Translations under genes and position numbers: made by a program | The notes under the pieces: model-generated | What the model was told of the DNA's origin: nothing | What the model saw: only the letters and a program-made list of their open reading frames with translations | Database searches by the model: none | Shown: positions 25,589 through 32,786 of the stretch, piece after piece | How the letters are laid out: each line of letters opens with the position of its first letter | Numbering within the stretch: position 1 is the first letter of the stretch | Origin: JAKAKT01 sp041305385 | GTDB taxonomy: Archaea; Micrarchaeota; Micrarchaeia; Burarchaeales; JAKAKT01 | Reading direction: 5' to 3' | Assembly: GCA_041305385.1 (NCBI GenBank) | Contig: JBFYLO010000011.1 | Coordinates: 39,206-103,205, forward strand | DNA length: 64,000 nucleotides

Positions 25589-25610
25589 ATTGGAATTAGC
25601 AAATTCCAAT
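25589..25610. repeat. hairpin ATTGGAATT/AATTCCAAT
   Basis: Perfect nine-base inverted repeat with loop AGCA, directly upstream of the cloverleaf element. Confidence 0.55.
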
Positions 25611-25620
25611 ACAATATGAA

Positions 25621-25724
25621 GCAGCTGCATGGCGCGGTGCGAAGCTCCCGGGAGCTTCGCAGTCGGCATTCGAATGCCGACCGAGCCATCCGAATGGCTC
25701 GCCGCCAATTGCCGATGCAGCTGC
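25621..25724. repeat. cloverleaf element, copy A
   Basis: A 104-base element that folds into four arms. P1 pairs the ends (GCAGCTGCAT with ATGCAGCTGC). Then GGCGCGGTG, P2 (CGAAGCTCCC/GGGAGCTTCG, 25640-25659), CA, P3 (GTCGGCATTC/GAATGCCGAC, 25662-25681), C, P4 (GAGCCAT/ATGGCTC, 25683-25700), and GCCGCCAATTGCCG before P1'. The joining sequences are nearly identical to copy B, while the stems differ by paired changes. It fills the gap before the thioredoxin-fold gene. Whether it acts as RNA or DNA cannot be told. Confidence 0.85.
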
Positions 25725-25738
25725 CCATGGTGGATGAG

Positions 25739-26395
25739 ATGCAGAGAAAAATCAGCCCGCTCCACATCGTCGCCCTTTTCATAACGTCCCTAATATTCAT
25801 AATCGGGATTCTAATCGGCTGGCAGATGGGATACACTGCCGAGAGCAAGATGAAGGGAGAGCTTGAGGGGCTCAGGAGCGAGCAGTATGCCCTGGATGTC
25901 CTTTCCCTCATGAGGGAGACCGGCGAGGCCGGGTGCCCAGCGCTTCAGAACGAGTTCGCCGAACTTTCAACAATGACCATCGAATATGGTAACAGCCTCG
26001 ATTACATGGAGAAGAAGCTGGGAAAGCTGGACCCCGAAGTCATGAGCCTCAAATCCGATTATTCGTTGATGCAGGCCAGGAACTACCTTCTGTTGAAGGA
26101 CATGGACAAGAACTGCGGCTCAAGCCACATCATAATTCTGTACTTCTACACTAATGAGGACTACTCCGCAAGCACGGACCAGGGAATTGCCCTCCAGGAT
26201 GCACTCGCCCAGTTGCCCGCGATTCGCGAGAAAACCGCCATCTACCACTTCGATGTAAATGTGAATAACCCGGTGATGGATGCATTCAAGGAGCAATATG
26301 GGGTTACTAAAGTTCCAACCATGATAATCAAAGGGAAGAAATACGAGGGCTATGTGAGCGCTGAAAAATGCAGGGAGATTTTTGAGAATGCGTGA
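25739..26395 (+). CDS. membrane-anchored thioredoxin-fold protein
   Basis: 218 residues: a membrane helix near 10-30, a helical region, then a thioredoxin-like domain (HIIILYFYTNED ... FDVNVNNPVMDAFKEQYGVTKVPTMIIKGKKYEGY). The cis-Pro VPT is present, but the CxxC is absent: the active-site place reads YTNEDYS. So it is not a standard disulfide oxidoreductase. A longer in-frame reading exists upstream, but it translates the cloverleaf element; I chose the ATG five bases after GGTGG. Confidence 0.7.
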   Translation: MQRKISPLHIVALFITSLIFIIGILIGWQMGYTAESKMKGELEGLRSEQYALDVLSLMRETGEAGCPALQNEFAELSTMTIEYGNSLDYMEKKLGKLDPEVMSLKSDYSLMQARNYLLLKDMDKNCGSSHIIILYFYTNEDYSASTDQGIALQDALAQLPAIREKTAIYHFDVNVNNPVMDAFKEQYGVTKVPTMIIKGKKYEGYVSAEKCREIFENA

Positions 26396-26404
26396 GGCGG
26401 GAGA

Positions 26405-26908
26405 ATGATGCTGTTCACCTTTTGGAATGATGACATCTCGAGAAAGCTCGAGAAATCGGACAAATCCGCAGCCCTATTCTGGAGGCTTTCGAACCTTTTC
26501 GGAAAGCTTTGCATGTTCCCGTTGGCAGCAGGAGTCGTCTGTCTTCTCATTGCAGCACTTGGCCCACCCATACTCAGTTCAATGTTCGGCGAATTAACCG
26601 CCGATCTGAACATGCCGGTTGCGAAGAACATCAGCTCAATCTCTGAAAACACTCGCGATATTTTCTCGACCCTCGGCCTCCTTGCGTTCATCATAGCCGG
26701 ATTGCTCATCATCCCCTATTCAGTCGCAACTGGAATGCTTGCTCTTAGGATGAAGGATAACGGCTGGGGCATAGCCCTGCTCCTCGGCTTCTTCCTGTGG
26801 CCCCTGGCCATTCTGGGCCCCATATACAAGCAGCGGAAGCGAAAGGAGTTCTCAAACAAAACTGAGGCGGTTGAATGTTCTGGGAAGACGACATCTCGAA
26901 AAAGCTGA
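26405..26908 (+). CDS. membrane protein, first of a tandem pair
   Basis: 167 residues with three or four membrane helices and a Lys/Arg tail. The N-terminal cytosolic helix FWNDDISRKLEK...LSNLF recurs in the next gene (FWEDDISKKLTE...VSNLF), so the two arose by tandem duplication. Function unknown. The 3' end overlaps the next gene by 34 bases. Confidence 0.65.
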   Translation: MMLFTFWNDDISRKLEKSDKSAALFWRLSNLFGKLCMFPLAAGVVCLLIAALGPPILSSMFGELTADLNMPVAKNISSISENTRDIFSTLGLLAFIIAGLLIIPYSVATGMLALRMKDNGWGIALLLGFFLWPLAILGPIYKQRKRKEFSNKTEAVECSGKTTSRKS

Positions 26909-27405
26909 CCGAGGCTGGAAGGAAAAACACGGGCACTCTCTGGAAGGTCTCGAACCTGTTTGCGGTTCCAGCGGTCCTCGCTATGCTTGCGCTAATCGGC
27001 GGAATCGTCCTTCTAATAGTTGCTGCCTCGGCCACCTTTCTCTTCGGTCCATCGCCAACCACCGACACCATAAAAAACGTTGTCCCAGTGATAGCTCTGC
27101 TGCTCTTTATCGCTGCAGGAGTCCTTTACCTCTTTTTCCTCGTCTATGCTGTCATTGTAGCTGCCATAGCATTTGATTTCGGAGATGTTTGGTGGGGGGC
27201 GGCGAACCTGCTAATTGGCATTACGGCTCCGTTCTACAAATATTTCAAGGCCAAGGAGATTCGGGAGAAGGGGCTCCAGCTGAAAGAACTTAACAATTCG
27301 CCGGCTGAAGTGGAAAAAAACAAACAACCTCCTGAAGCCGAGCCCGTTGTTCAGCCGCCCGCCCCCGAGCCTAAAAAGCCCACTAGAAAAAAAGTTTCCT
27401 CTTAA
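26875..27405 (+). CDS. membrane protein, second of a tandem pair
   Basis: 176 residues: N-terminal amphipathic helix like its upstream paralogue, three or four membrane helices, and a cytosolic tail rich in Pro, Glu and Lys (VVQPPAPEPKKPTRKK). Start ATG follows GAGGCGG within the upstream gene. It converges on the RelE-type toxin gene with a 7-base gap. Confidence 0.65.
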   Translation: MFWEDDISKKLTEAGRKNTGTLWKVSNLFAVPAVLAMLALIGGIVLLIVAASATFLFGPSPTTDTIKNVVPVIALLLFIAAGVLYLFFLVYAVIVAAIAFDFGDVWWGAANLLIGITAPFYKYFKAKEIREKGLQLKELNNSPAEVEKNKQPPEAEPVVQPPAPEPKKPTRKKVSS

Positions 27406-27412
27406 TATCCAA

Positions 27413-27694
27413 TCACTCGAGCCATCCATAGCCAGCGTTTCTCCTCATTATCGTAGTTACCCGGACCTCGTTTCCAACAATAGCATAAACGACCCTGAAA
27501 TCCCCGGCTCTCAGGCGGTAAAAAGCCGGATTAAACGAGCCTTCGAGTTTCTTTATGTCCGCGCCGCTTCTTTTTCTGAAAGGGTTTTCCCCAAGAGCCG
27601 AAAGCGCCTTCTTTATCCTCCGCTGGTCCTTCTGCTCGAGCTCGTAAAACGATTTGCGGGCAGCGTCAGAAACCAAAACTGAGAAACCGTTCAT
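27413..27694 (-). CDS. RelE/ParE-family toxin
   Basis: 93 residues with the RelE fold pattern: SDAARKSFYELEQKDQRRIKKALSAL, then LEGSFNPAFYRLRAGDFRVVYAI with the Arg-rich strand RLRAGDFRV and a basic/aromatic C-terminus (IMRRNAGYGW). Toxins of this type cut ribosome-bound mRNA. Its ATG overlaps the antitoxin stop by four bases. Confidence 0.85.
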   Translation of the reverse strand: MNGFSVLVSDAARKSFYELEQKDQRRIKKALSALGENPFRKRSGADIKKLEGSFNPAFYRLRAGDFRVVYAIVGNEVRVTTIMRRNAGYGWLE

Positions 27695-27873
27695 AGCTCA
27701 TCAGCCGGAGTGAACCCCTCGTTCCTCAGAATCCACTTCTGCCTCTCGAGGAATCCGTGCAAGGTGGCGACTTCCATGAGCTCATTCAGTATGTCGTTGT
27801 ATGTCTGCTTCTTGCTGCCGAACTCCTTGAGCTTGTCTCGAGTCCTAACGTCTATCGATATCGTCGTGTTCAT
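27691..27873 (-). CDS. RelB/VapB-like antitoxin
   Basis: 60 residues upstream of and overlapping the RelE-type toxin. N-terminal strand TTISIDVRTRDKLKEFG and the helix TYNDILNELM match the ribbon-helix-helix-like antitoxin family common in archaea. I chose the internal ATG because the TATA-like TTAAATAT (27903-27910) is centred about 32 nt from it; an ATG four codons earlier is possible. Confidence 0.75.
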   Translation of the reverse strand: MNTTISIDVRTRDKLKEFGSKKQTYNDILNELMEVATLHGFLERQKWILRNEGFTPADEL

Positions 27874-27921
27874 ATAATCAAACATAATTGTTAGATTTAG
27901 TTATATTTAAGCCTTGCCCAC

Positions 27922-28137
27922 CTACTTGAACAGATCCTCGATGCCATCGTCGTCCTCAATTTCTTCCAGAACCGAATTCTCTGCAGGCGGGGCTTCAATT
28001 TTCCTCCCGCCCGCGCAGTTCTTGCAGACATTCCCCCTGTAATCAAAGCAGGCGGGGCATACCTTCGCCCCGCACAGGGGACACGTGTGCTTCACGGTCA
28101 ATTTCCCGCAGATGTCGCATAATCCGGCGAAGTCCAA
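27922..28137 (-). CDS. small zinc-finger protein
   Basis: 71 residues. Eight cysteines in four CxxC pairs plus a His (CDICGK...HTCPLCGAKVCPACFDYRGNVCKNC) resemble a double zinc ribbon or treble-clef (B-box/HIT-like). Acidic C-terminus EEIEDDDGIEDLF may bind a partner. TTG start five bases after GGTG. It diverges from the protease gene across a symmetrical promoter region. Confidence 0.7.
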   Translation of the reverse strand: MDFAGLCDICGKLTVKHTCPLCGAKVCPACFDYRGNVCKNCAGGRKIEAPPAENSVLEEIEDDDGIEDLFK

Positions 28138-28146
28138 GGTATCACC

Positions 28147-28172
28147 ATTTAAATAACGCCGTTTATATATTA
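28147..28172. promoter_or_regulatory. bidirectional promoter between the zinc-finger and protease genes
   Basis: TATA-like ATTTAAATAA and GTTTATATAT lie back to back. Each transcript then carries GGTGAT as its SD, so the whole gap is bounded by an inverted ATCACCA/TGGTGAT. The first box is about 26 nt from the protease start region. Confidence 0.5.
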
Positions 28173-28183
28173 CTGGTGATGCT

Positions 28184-30640
28184 TTGAACTGGCACTACTC
28201 GCTTTTCGTAATACTCTTCTTGGCCTCGTCTCCTTTTGCTACGCTGATAGCCGAACAATCTACAGACAAAGAGATTTCTGTGCCGACTTCGATTTCTGAA
28301 AACAAAATTGGGATGGCAAACCCGGCAGCAGTTTACTGCATTGAGCTTGGCTATGGTTACAAAATCACCAAAGGGCCATTGGGCGAATATGGGACTTGCA
28401 TTTTCCCGGACAAGACCGAGTGCGAAGAGTGGCAGTTTCTTGCTGGTAAATGCGGGCAGAGCCACTCCTATTGCGCGAAGCAAGGCTATGGGATAAAAAC
28501 GATGAGCGATGGGAAGGACCCGTTCTCCCCGGAATATGCGGTTTGCACTTCCGTTGATAAAAAAATTGAAATTGATTCTGTTTCAAAACTATTCGACCTG
28601 CAAACAAAATCACTGAAAGGGTCGATTACTATTTCGGTCAAAGAAGCCGTAGCTGCCCCCACATCGTCTACACAAGCCCAGGAAACTCCATCAGTTCTTC
28701 CCCCATCTTTTGACTGGAGAGATTACAATGGTCAGAATTGGATGACTCCAGTTAGAGACCAAGGCAGTTGTGGTTCATGCTGGGTTTTTTCGACAGTTGG
28801 AGTGGTTGAGGCTCTTTTTAACTTACTTGACAATACTCCAGGACGAGATTTTGACCTCTCAGAACAGACCATAGTTTCTTGCAACGGAGTGGGTAATGGT
28901 TGTCTTGGAGGAGACCCAAGATTTGCGCTCTCATACATTAAAAATACCGGAATCCCGGATGAGATGTGTTTTCCCTATGTTGCTCAGTACGCGTCATGCT
29001 CAAATAGATGTCCAGACTGGATGGAAAGATCAGTAACCATAACGAGTCATGGGGAAATGTGGAACGTCTCCGGTATGGAACTTGTTCCTCTGGATATCGA
29101 AACAGTAAAAAGATATCTAATCGAGAAGGGACCACTTGAAACTGTTATGAGCACCCGTGGCAGTTTCATAAATTTTAACGGAACTTTTGTTTATGTTTGT
29201 AACGGTGATCGAAATCTCACGCATTCTGTAATCATTACGGGTTATAATGATAACTTTACCCTCCCTCAAAACCCATACACGAACAGCGGAGGTTACTGGA
29301 TTATTAAAAACAGTTGGGGTTTAGTGGGTGATGGGTATATCTACATAAAATATGGGGAATGCGGCGTGCCTACGATGATAACCTACGCTAAAAAATGCCT
29401 GGAGGCAGGAGCGCAATGCAATAATAATCTTCAGTGCTGCTCTCGCGATTGTAATGGCGGGACGTGTTCTCAGCGATGTGGTGATGATGATTGTGATGGA
29501 AATGAAACCTGTGAAACTTGTAAGCAAGATTGTGGTCGTTGCTCTTGTGGAGATGGGGAGTGTACTCATACTGGCATTACGAGCCAATTTGAAAGATGCG
29601 ATAATTGTCCAGAAGACTGTGGCCAGTGCACAGGGTGCGGAGACGGTTTTTGCGTCCCCCCTGAAAACTGCTTAACGTGTCCAGGAGATTGCATTAGTTG
29701 TTGTGGTGACGGACAGTGTTTAGGAAACGAAACAACAGTTACATGTCCAAATGATTGCGGAAGCCTTTGTGGCGATGGAGCATGTAATGGGTACGAAGAC
29801 ACCCGTGAATGCCCAGAAGACTGCGGTTCATTGTGCGGCGATTGGACATGCAATGGAAATGAGACCTGTTTATCCTGCCCGACAGACTGTTTCTACTGTT
29901 TCGCCGACCCAGCGGTCCAAAACATCAGTTGGACGCCGGATTCACCAACTAACTGTAGCGGATACGGCAACGTTGAGGTGAAGAACATAGGGACTTTCCC
30001 GAGCCCACGGGGGGTTTACTCAATTTATGCCGATAACATACTCATCGGTCAAGGGTTTACTAGTGAACTCCCGCCAGGGCGGTCCAACTACATCGGCTTC
30101 CTTTACAATCCCATATCAACGTCCTCACCTTACCGGATGATTGAAGCATCGATAAATGTTGTCAACGATTCTAACCCTGAAAACAACCGGCTCGTCAAGC
30201 AGATAACTCTCAACTGCTACTGCGGTAACGGGAGATGCGATTTGAATGAGAATACAGCAACCTGTCCTTCTGACTGCCCACTCCAATTCTGCGGAGATGG
30301 AACCTGCAATTCTGGAGAGACGTGCTCTTCATGTCCGAGTGACTGCGGAACGTGTATATGTACCCCAGCCTATTTCTGCAAAGACATCAACACGCTGGCG
30401 TACAGAAATTTCAAGTGCTACGTTAGCTATTCGAGCTGCAATGGGGGAATCTGCTGCAATGGCAAATGCCAAAAGGCACTCCCCGGAGCTACGTGCATCG
30501 ATGTCAATACGGTGGTGGCAGCACAAAACATTGCGCAGGTGCAGGGCCCTGAGCTTCCGACTGTTCTCGCAGTTCTGAGCATGGTTGTCTTGGTGGGGGT
30601 AGTGCTCTATGCGTTCATAAAAATAGAAACGAGGTTCTGA
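28184..30640 (+). CDS. secreted papain-like (C1A) cysteine protease with Cys-rich repeats and membrane anchor
   Basis: 818 residues. Signal peptide; two DUF333-like modules (NPAAVYCIELGYGY..., about 46-90 and 92-125); a full C1A domain with oxyanion Gln and catalytic Cys in RDQGSCGSCW (Cys about 199), His in THSVIITGYN (about 347) and Asn in IIKNSWG (about 376). Then tandem CGDGxC...ETCxSCPxDC repeats (about 405-570), a CARDB-like domain, more repeats and a C-terminal membrane helix. Start TTG. No inhibitor-type propeptide is obvious. Its middle is AT-richer than the neighbours, suggesting transfer. Confidence 0.85.
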   Translation: MNWHYSLFVILFLASSPFATLIAEQSTDKEISVPTSISENKIGMANPAAVYCIELGYGYKITKGPLGEYGTCIFPDKTECEEWQFLAGKCGQSHSYCAKQGYGIKTMSDGKDPFSPEYAVCTSVDKKIEIDSVSKLFDLQTKSLKGSITISVKEAVAAPTSSTQAQETPSVLPPSFDWRDYNGQNWMTPVRDQGSCGSCWVFSTVGVVEALFNLLDNTPGRDFDLSEQTIVSCNGVGNGCLGGDPRFALSYIKNTGIPDEMCFPYVAQYASCSNRCPDWMERSVTITSHGEMWNVSGMELVPLDIETVKRYLIEKGPLETVMSTRGSFINFNGTFVYVCNGDRNLTHSVIITGYNDNFTLPQNPYTNSGGYWIIKNSWGLVGDGYIYIKYGECGVPTMITYAKKCLEAGAQCNNNLQCCSRDCNGGTCSQRCGDDDCDGNETCETCKQDCGRCSCGDGECTHTGITSQFERCDNCPEDCGQCTGCGDGFCVPPENCLTCPGDCISCCGDGQCLGNETTVTCPNDCGSLCGDGACNGYEDTRECPEDCGSLCGDWTCNGNETCLSCPTDCFYCFADPAVQNISWTPDSPTNCSGYGNVEVKNIGTFPSPRGVYSIYADNILIGQGFTSELPPGRSNYIGFLYNPISTSSPYRMIEASINVVNDSNPENNRLVKQITLNCYCGNGRCDLNENTATCPSDCPLQFCGDGTCNSGETCSSCPSDCGTCICTPAYFCKDINTLAYRNFKCYVSYSSCNGGICCNGKCQKALPGATCIDVNTVVAAQNIAQVQGPELPTVLAVLSMVVLVGVVLYAFIKIETRF

Positions 30641-30686
30641 GGCTCACTCCGCTTCAATCCCGTGGTCTCTTCGCGCTCGATTCGTC

Positions 30687-31013
30687 TCATTCCACTTCGA
30701 TTTCCACAACCTTCACTTCATTGGCATTGGTCTCAATATCAGGCGAGCCGCACTTCGGGCAGCGAATGGGCGAGAACTGCGTCGAGGTCTCCTTCTTGCA
30801 CTTGTGGCACTTGAGATAAGGTTTCATCATCTTGACTTCGAGTTTTGCATTTCCCGCAGGAGTGCTCTCGGAAAGCATGAAGAACAATTCCCTGAACTCG
30901 GCCACATCGGTTATGTTCGAGCCCACCTCAATGCGGATTCTCTTTACTTTCTTCCCTTTTGCCCCCTCGAGGACAGCGGAAAGCGCGGCTTTCACATAAG
31001 GCATCTCTTGCAT
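30687..31013 (-). CDS. hypA: hydrogenase nickel incorporation protein HypA (variant N-terminus)
   Basis: 108 residues. The zinc site is intact (CHKC and CPKC), and the IRIEVG, FRELFF and KCHKCKKE blocks fit HypA, which brings nickel to the NiFe site. HypA proteins normally begin Met-His-Glu and the His2 side chain binds Ni; here the protein begins MQEMPYV, with Gln (CAA) at position 2. The gene is downstream of mbhN on the same strand, separated by the cloverleaf element. Confidence 0.85.
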   Translation of the reverse strand: MQEMPYVKAALSAVLEGAKGKKVKRIRIEVGSNITDVAEFRELFFMLSESTPAGNAKLEVKMMKPYLKCHKCKKETSTQFSPIRCPKCGSPDIETNANEVKVVEIEVE

Positions 31014-31029
31014 GATTCACACAACTTCC

Positions 31030-31134
31030 GCAGCGCCACGGCGCGGTGAGAAACGCCCCGAGCGTTTCTCAGTCGGCCTCCGAAGGCCGACCAAGCGCCT
31101 CGCAGCGCTTGCCGCTTATTGCCGGTGGCGCTGC
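31030..31134. repeat. cloverleaf element, copy B
   Basis: A 105-base element between mbhN and hypA with the same four-arm plan as copy A. P1 GCAGCGCCAC/GTGGCGCTGC; GGCGCGGTG; P2 AGAAACGC/GCGTTTCT with loop CCCGA; CA; P3 GTCGGCC/GGCCGAC; C; P4 AAGCGC/GCGCTT; GCCGCTTATTGCCG. Every stem differs from copy A by paired substitutions. On the plus strand it ends in T6 (31135-31140); on the minus strand it would be inside the mbh-hypA transcript. Confidence 0.85.
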
Positions 31135-31139
31135 TTTTT

Positions 31140-31805
31140 TCACTTGTTTCTTTTCACCCAGGGCGGGGCATCCTTGAATTCCAAATCTTCGGCGGGCTTC
31201 CCGTCCCCCTCGATTATACCGCCCCCAGTTTTTTCTTCACTCTGGGCTTCCCCGCCTCCCCCCTCCAGCTCCTTCCTGGCCTTTTCCACTAGGGTTTCCT
31301 CTTTCTCTTGCTTGGGCTCAGGGGGCTTCTCCTCTGGCTTGGGCTGGGCGGGCTTGAGCCTGCATTCCGGGCATCTGGCGAACAGCTTCGGGTCCATCCT
31401 CTTCGTTTCAATCATGTAATTCTTCTGGACAAGGGCCATGGTGTCCTTGCCGCATACCTCGCACTTGGCCATCTCGTAAATTTTCTTGGCATAGAGCTCC
31501 TTGTCCTCGCGCGCCTCCTCGTAGCGGTCGGTGAATATGACTGCGTTCACGGGGCAGACGTCGGCGCACCTTCCGCAGGATATGCAATGGGGGAGCCAGT
31601 AGACCAGGGATTTCCTGTCGAACTTTATGCACTTGGCAGGGCAGGCTGCTGCGCAAGCCCCGCAGGCTATGCATGCGTCTGAAATCTCAATCATGCCCCT
31701 GAACCTCGCCGGGGGCAGCACCTTCCTGGCCGGGTAGGGGACAGTGCTTGGCATGCGGAAGAGGTTCTTCAGCACGTCGTCAATCATCCTTGGAATCAGT
31801 TTCAT
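31140..31805 (-). CDS. mbhN: membrane-bound hydrogenase ferredoxin-type subunit MbhN
   Basis: 221 residues. Two CxxCxxCxxxCP sets (ACIACGACAAACP, HCISCGRCADVCP) bind two [4Fe-4S] clusters passing electrons from ferredoxin to the small subunit. Two further CxxC pairs (CEVCGK, CPECR) may bind zinc. After that comes a Pro/Glu/Lys linker ending FKDAPPWVKRNK, a tail absent from standard family members and shared in its last motif with MbhE. Starts in an ATGA overlap with mbhM. Last gene of the operon. Confidence 0.9.
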   Translation of the reverse strand: MKLIPRMIDDVLKNLFRMPSTVPYPARKVLPPARFRGMIEISDACIACGACAAACPAKCIKFDRKSLVYWLPHCISCGRCADVCPVNAVIFTDRYEEAREDKELYAKKIYEMAKCEVCGKDTMALVQKNYMIETKRMDPKLFARCPECRLKPAQPKPEEKPPEPKQEKEETLVEKARKELEGGGGEAQSEEKTGGGIIEGDGKPAEDLEFKDAPPWVKRNK

Positions 31806-32785
31806 CCAACAACACCGTTATAGACCAATACAATTAACATCTGGATTATCGCGAACAGGAGCAGGCCCTTCAGGTAGAAGCCGGAGGCCTGGTGGACCTT
31901 GAACCTCCCGGAGACTGCTTCCACAATCGCCATGAGAATCGCTGCGAAGAGCGCCACAGCCATCTGGAACACGAGCATCATGAGGACCCCGAGGGCTGAA
32001 ACTGAGAGGAAGGGGACCGCTTTCTCGATGCCCTGGAACGCCGGCATGAGGAAGGCTCCGGGCTCGGGAATGGGCATGAACAGGGTTGCGAAAAGCATGG
32101 GGAAGACATAGAATTTGAGGGCTTCAGTAATCTTGTAGGCTGCGAGGAGCCTTCCCGAATATTCGGTGTAAATGCCCTCCACTATCTCGGTCTCAGCCTC
32201 GGTCACGTGGAACGGCGCCCTTCCCAGCTCCCCGAGCATGCAGGCGAAATAGACCGCTGCACCAAGGAGGAGCAGTGCGTTCGAAGCCGCGTCCATGGCC
32301 CCAAGGGAGAAGCTCTTCGCCAGGAAGGCCACTGAGAGCAGGACCAATGTCATGGGGAGCTCAAACGAGATGACCATCGTTATCTCCCTGGAGGCGCCGA
32401 TTGCCGAGAAGGGGGAGCCCGAGGCAGAGGCCCCAAGTATTATCCCGATGCTCGAGAGTATAATCACATAAAGGAGCACGAACAGGTCGCCGCCGAATCC
32501 CCAGAGCGAGACCTTTGCTATGGGCACGAGCAGCACCGCAGTTGAAATCGCAGCCACTGAGACCAGCGGGGCGAGTATGAACAGGGGCCTGACCGCACCC
32601 TTCGGAATCAGCGTCTCCTTCGAGAGCAGTTTCAATATGTCATAGAGGGGCTGGAGTATGGGCGGGCCTATCCTGTTCTGCAGCCTCGCGAAAAGCTTCC
32701 TCTCGACTCCTTGAAGTATTATCCCGAATAGGAAAGCGAACAGCAGGAGCACAGCCGAGCCCAGCAAATATTGGACAGCATCCAT
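31802..32785 (-). CDS. mbhM: membrane-bound hydrogenase subunit MbhM (NuoH-like)
   Basis: 327 residues with about eight membrane helices, homologous to complex I NuoH/ND1 and EchB. Conserved blocks include RKLFARLQNRIGPPILQPLYDILKLL-type sequence near the N-terminus and APFHVTEAETEIVEGIYTEYSG. It links the hydrogenase arm to the ion-pumping part. Starts one base after the mbhL stop. Confidence 0.9.
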   Translation of the reverse strand: MDAVQYLLGSAVLLLFAFLFGIILQGVERKLFARLQNRIGPPILQPLYDILKLLSKETLIPKGAVRPLFILAPLVSVAAISTAVLLVPIAKVSLWGFGGDLFVLLYVIILSSIGIILGASASGSPFSAIGASREITMVISFELPMTLVLLSVAFLAKSFSLGAMDAASNALLLLGAAVYFACMLGELGRAPFHVTEAETEIVEGIYTEYSGRLLAAYKITEALKFYVFPMLFATLFMPIPEPGAFLMPAFQGIEKAVPFLSVSALGVLMMLVFQMAVALFAAILMAIVEAVSGRFKVHQASGFYLKGLLLFAIIQMLIVLVYNGVVG

Positions 32786-32786
32786 C

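Noticed and set aside
25616..25738. N-terminal extension of the thioredoxin-fold protein
   Set aside because: The extra codons are the translated cloverleaf element; an SD-preceded ATG lies after it.
29400..30360. Cys-rich repeats of the secreted protease as ferredoxin clusters
   Set aside because: The spacing (CGDGxC...TCPxDC) and the exported location fit disulfide-bonded repeats, not CxxCxxCxxxCP.
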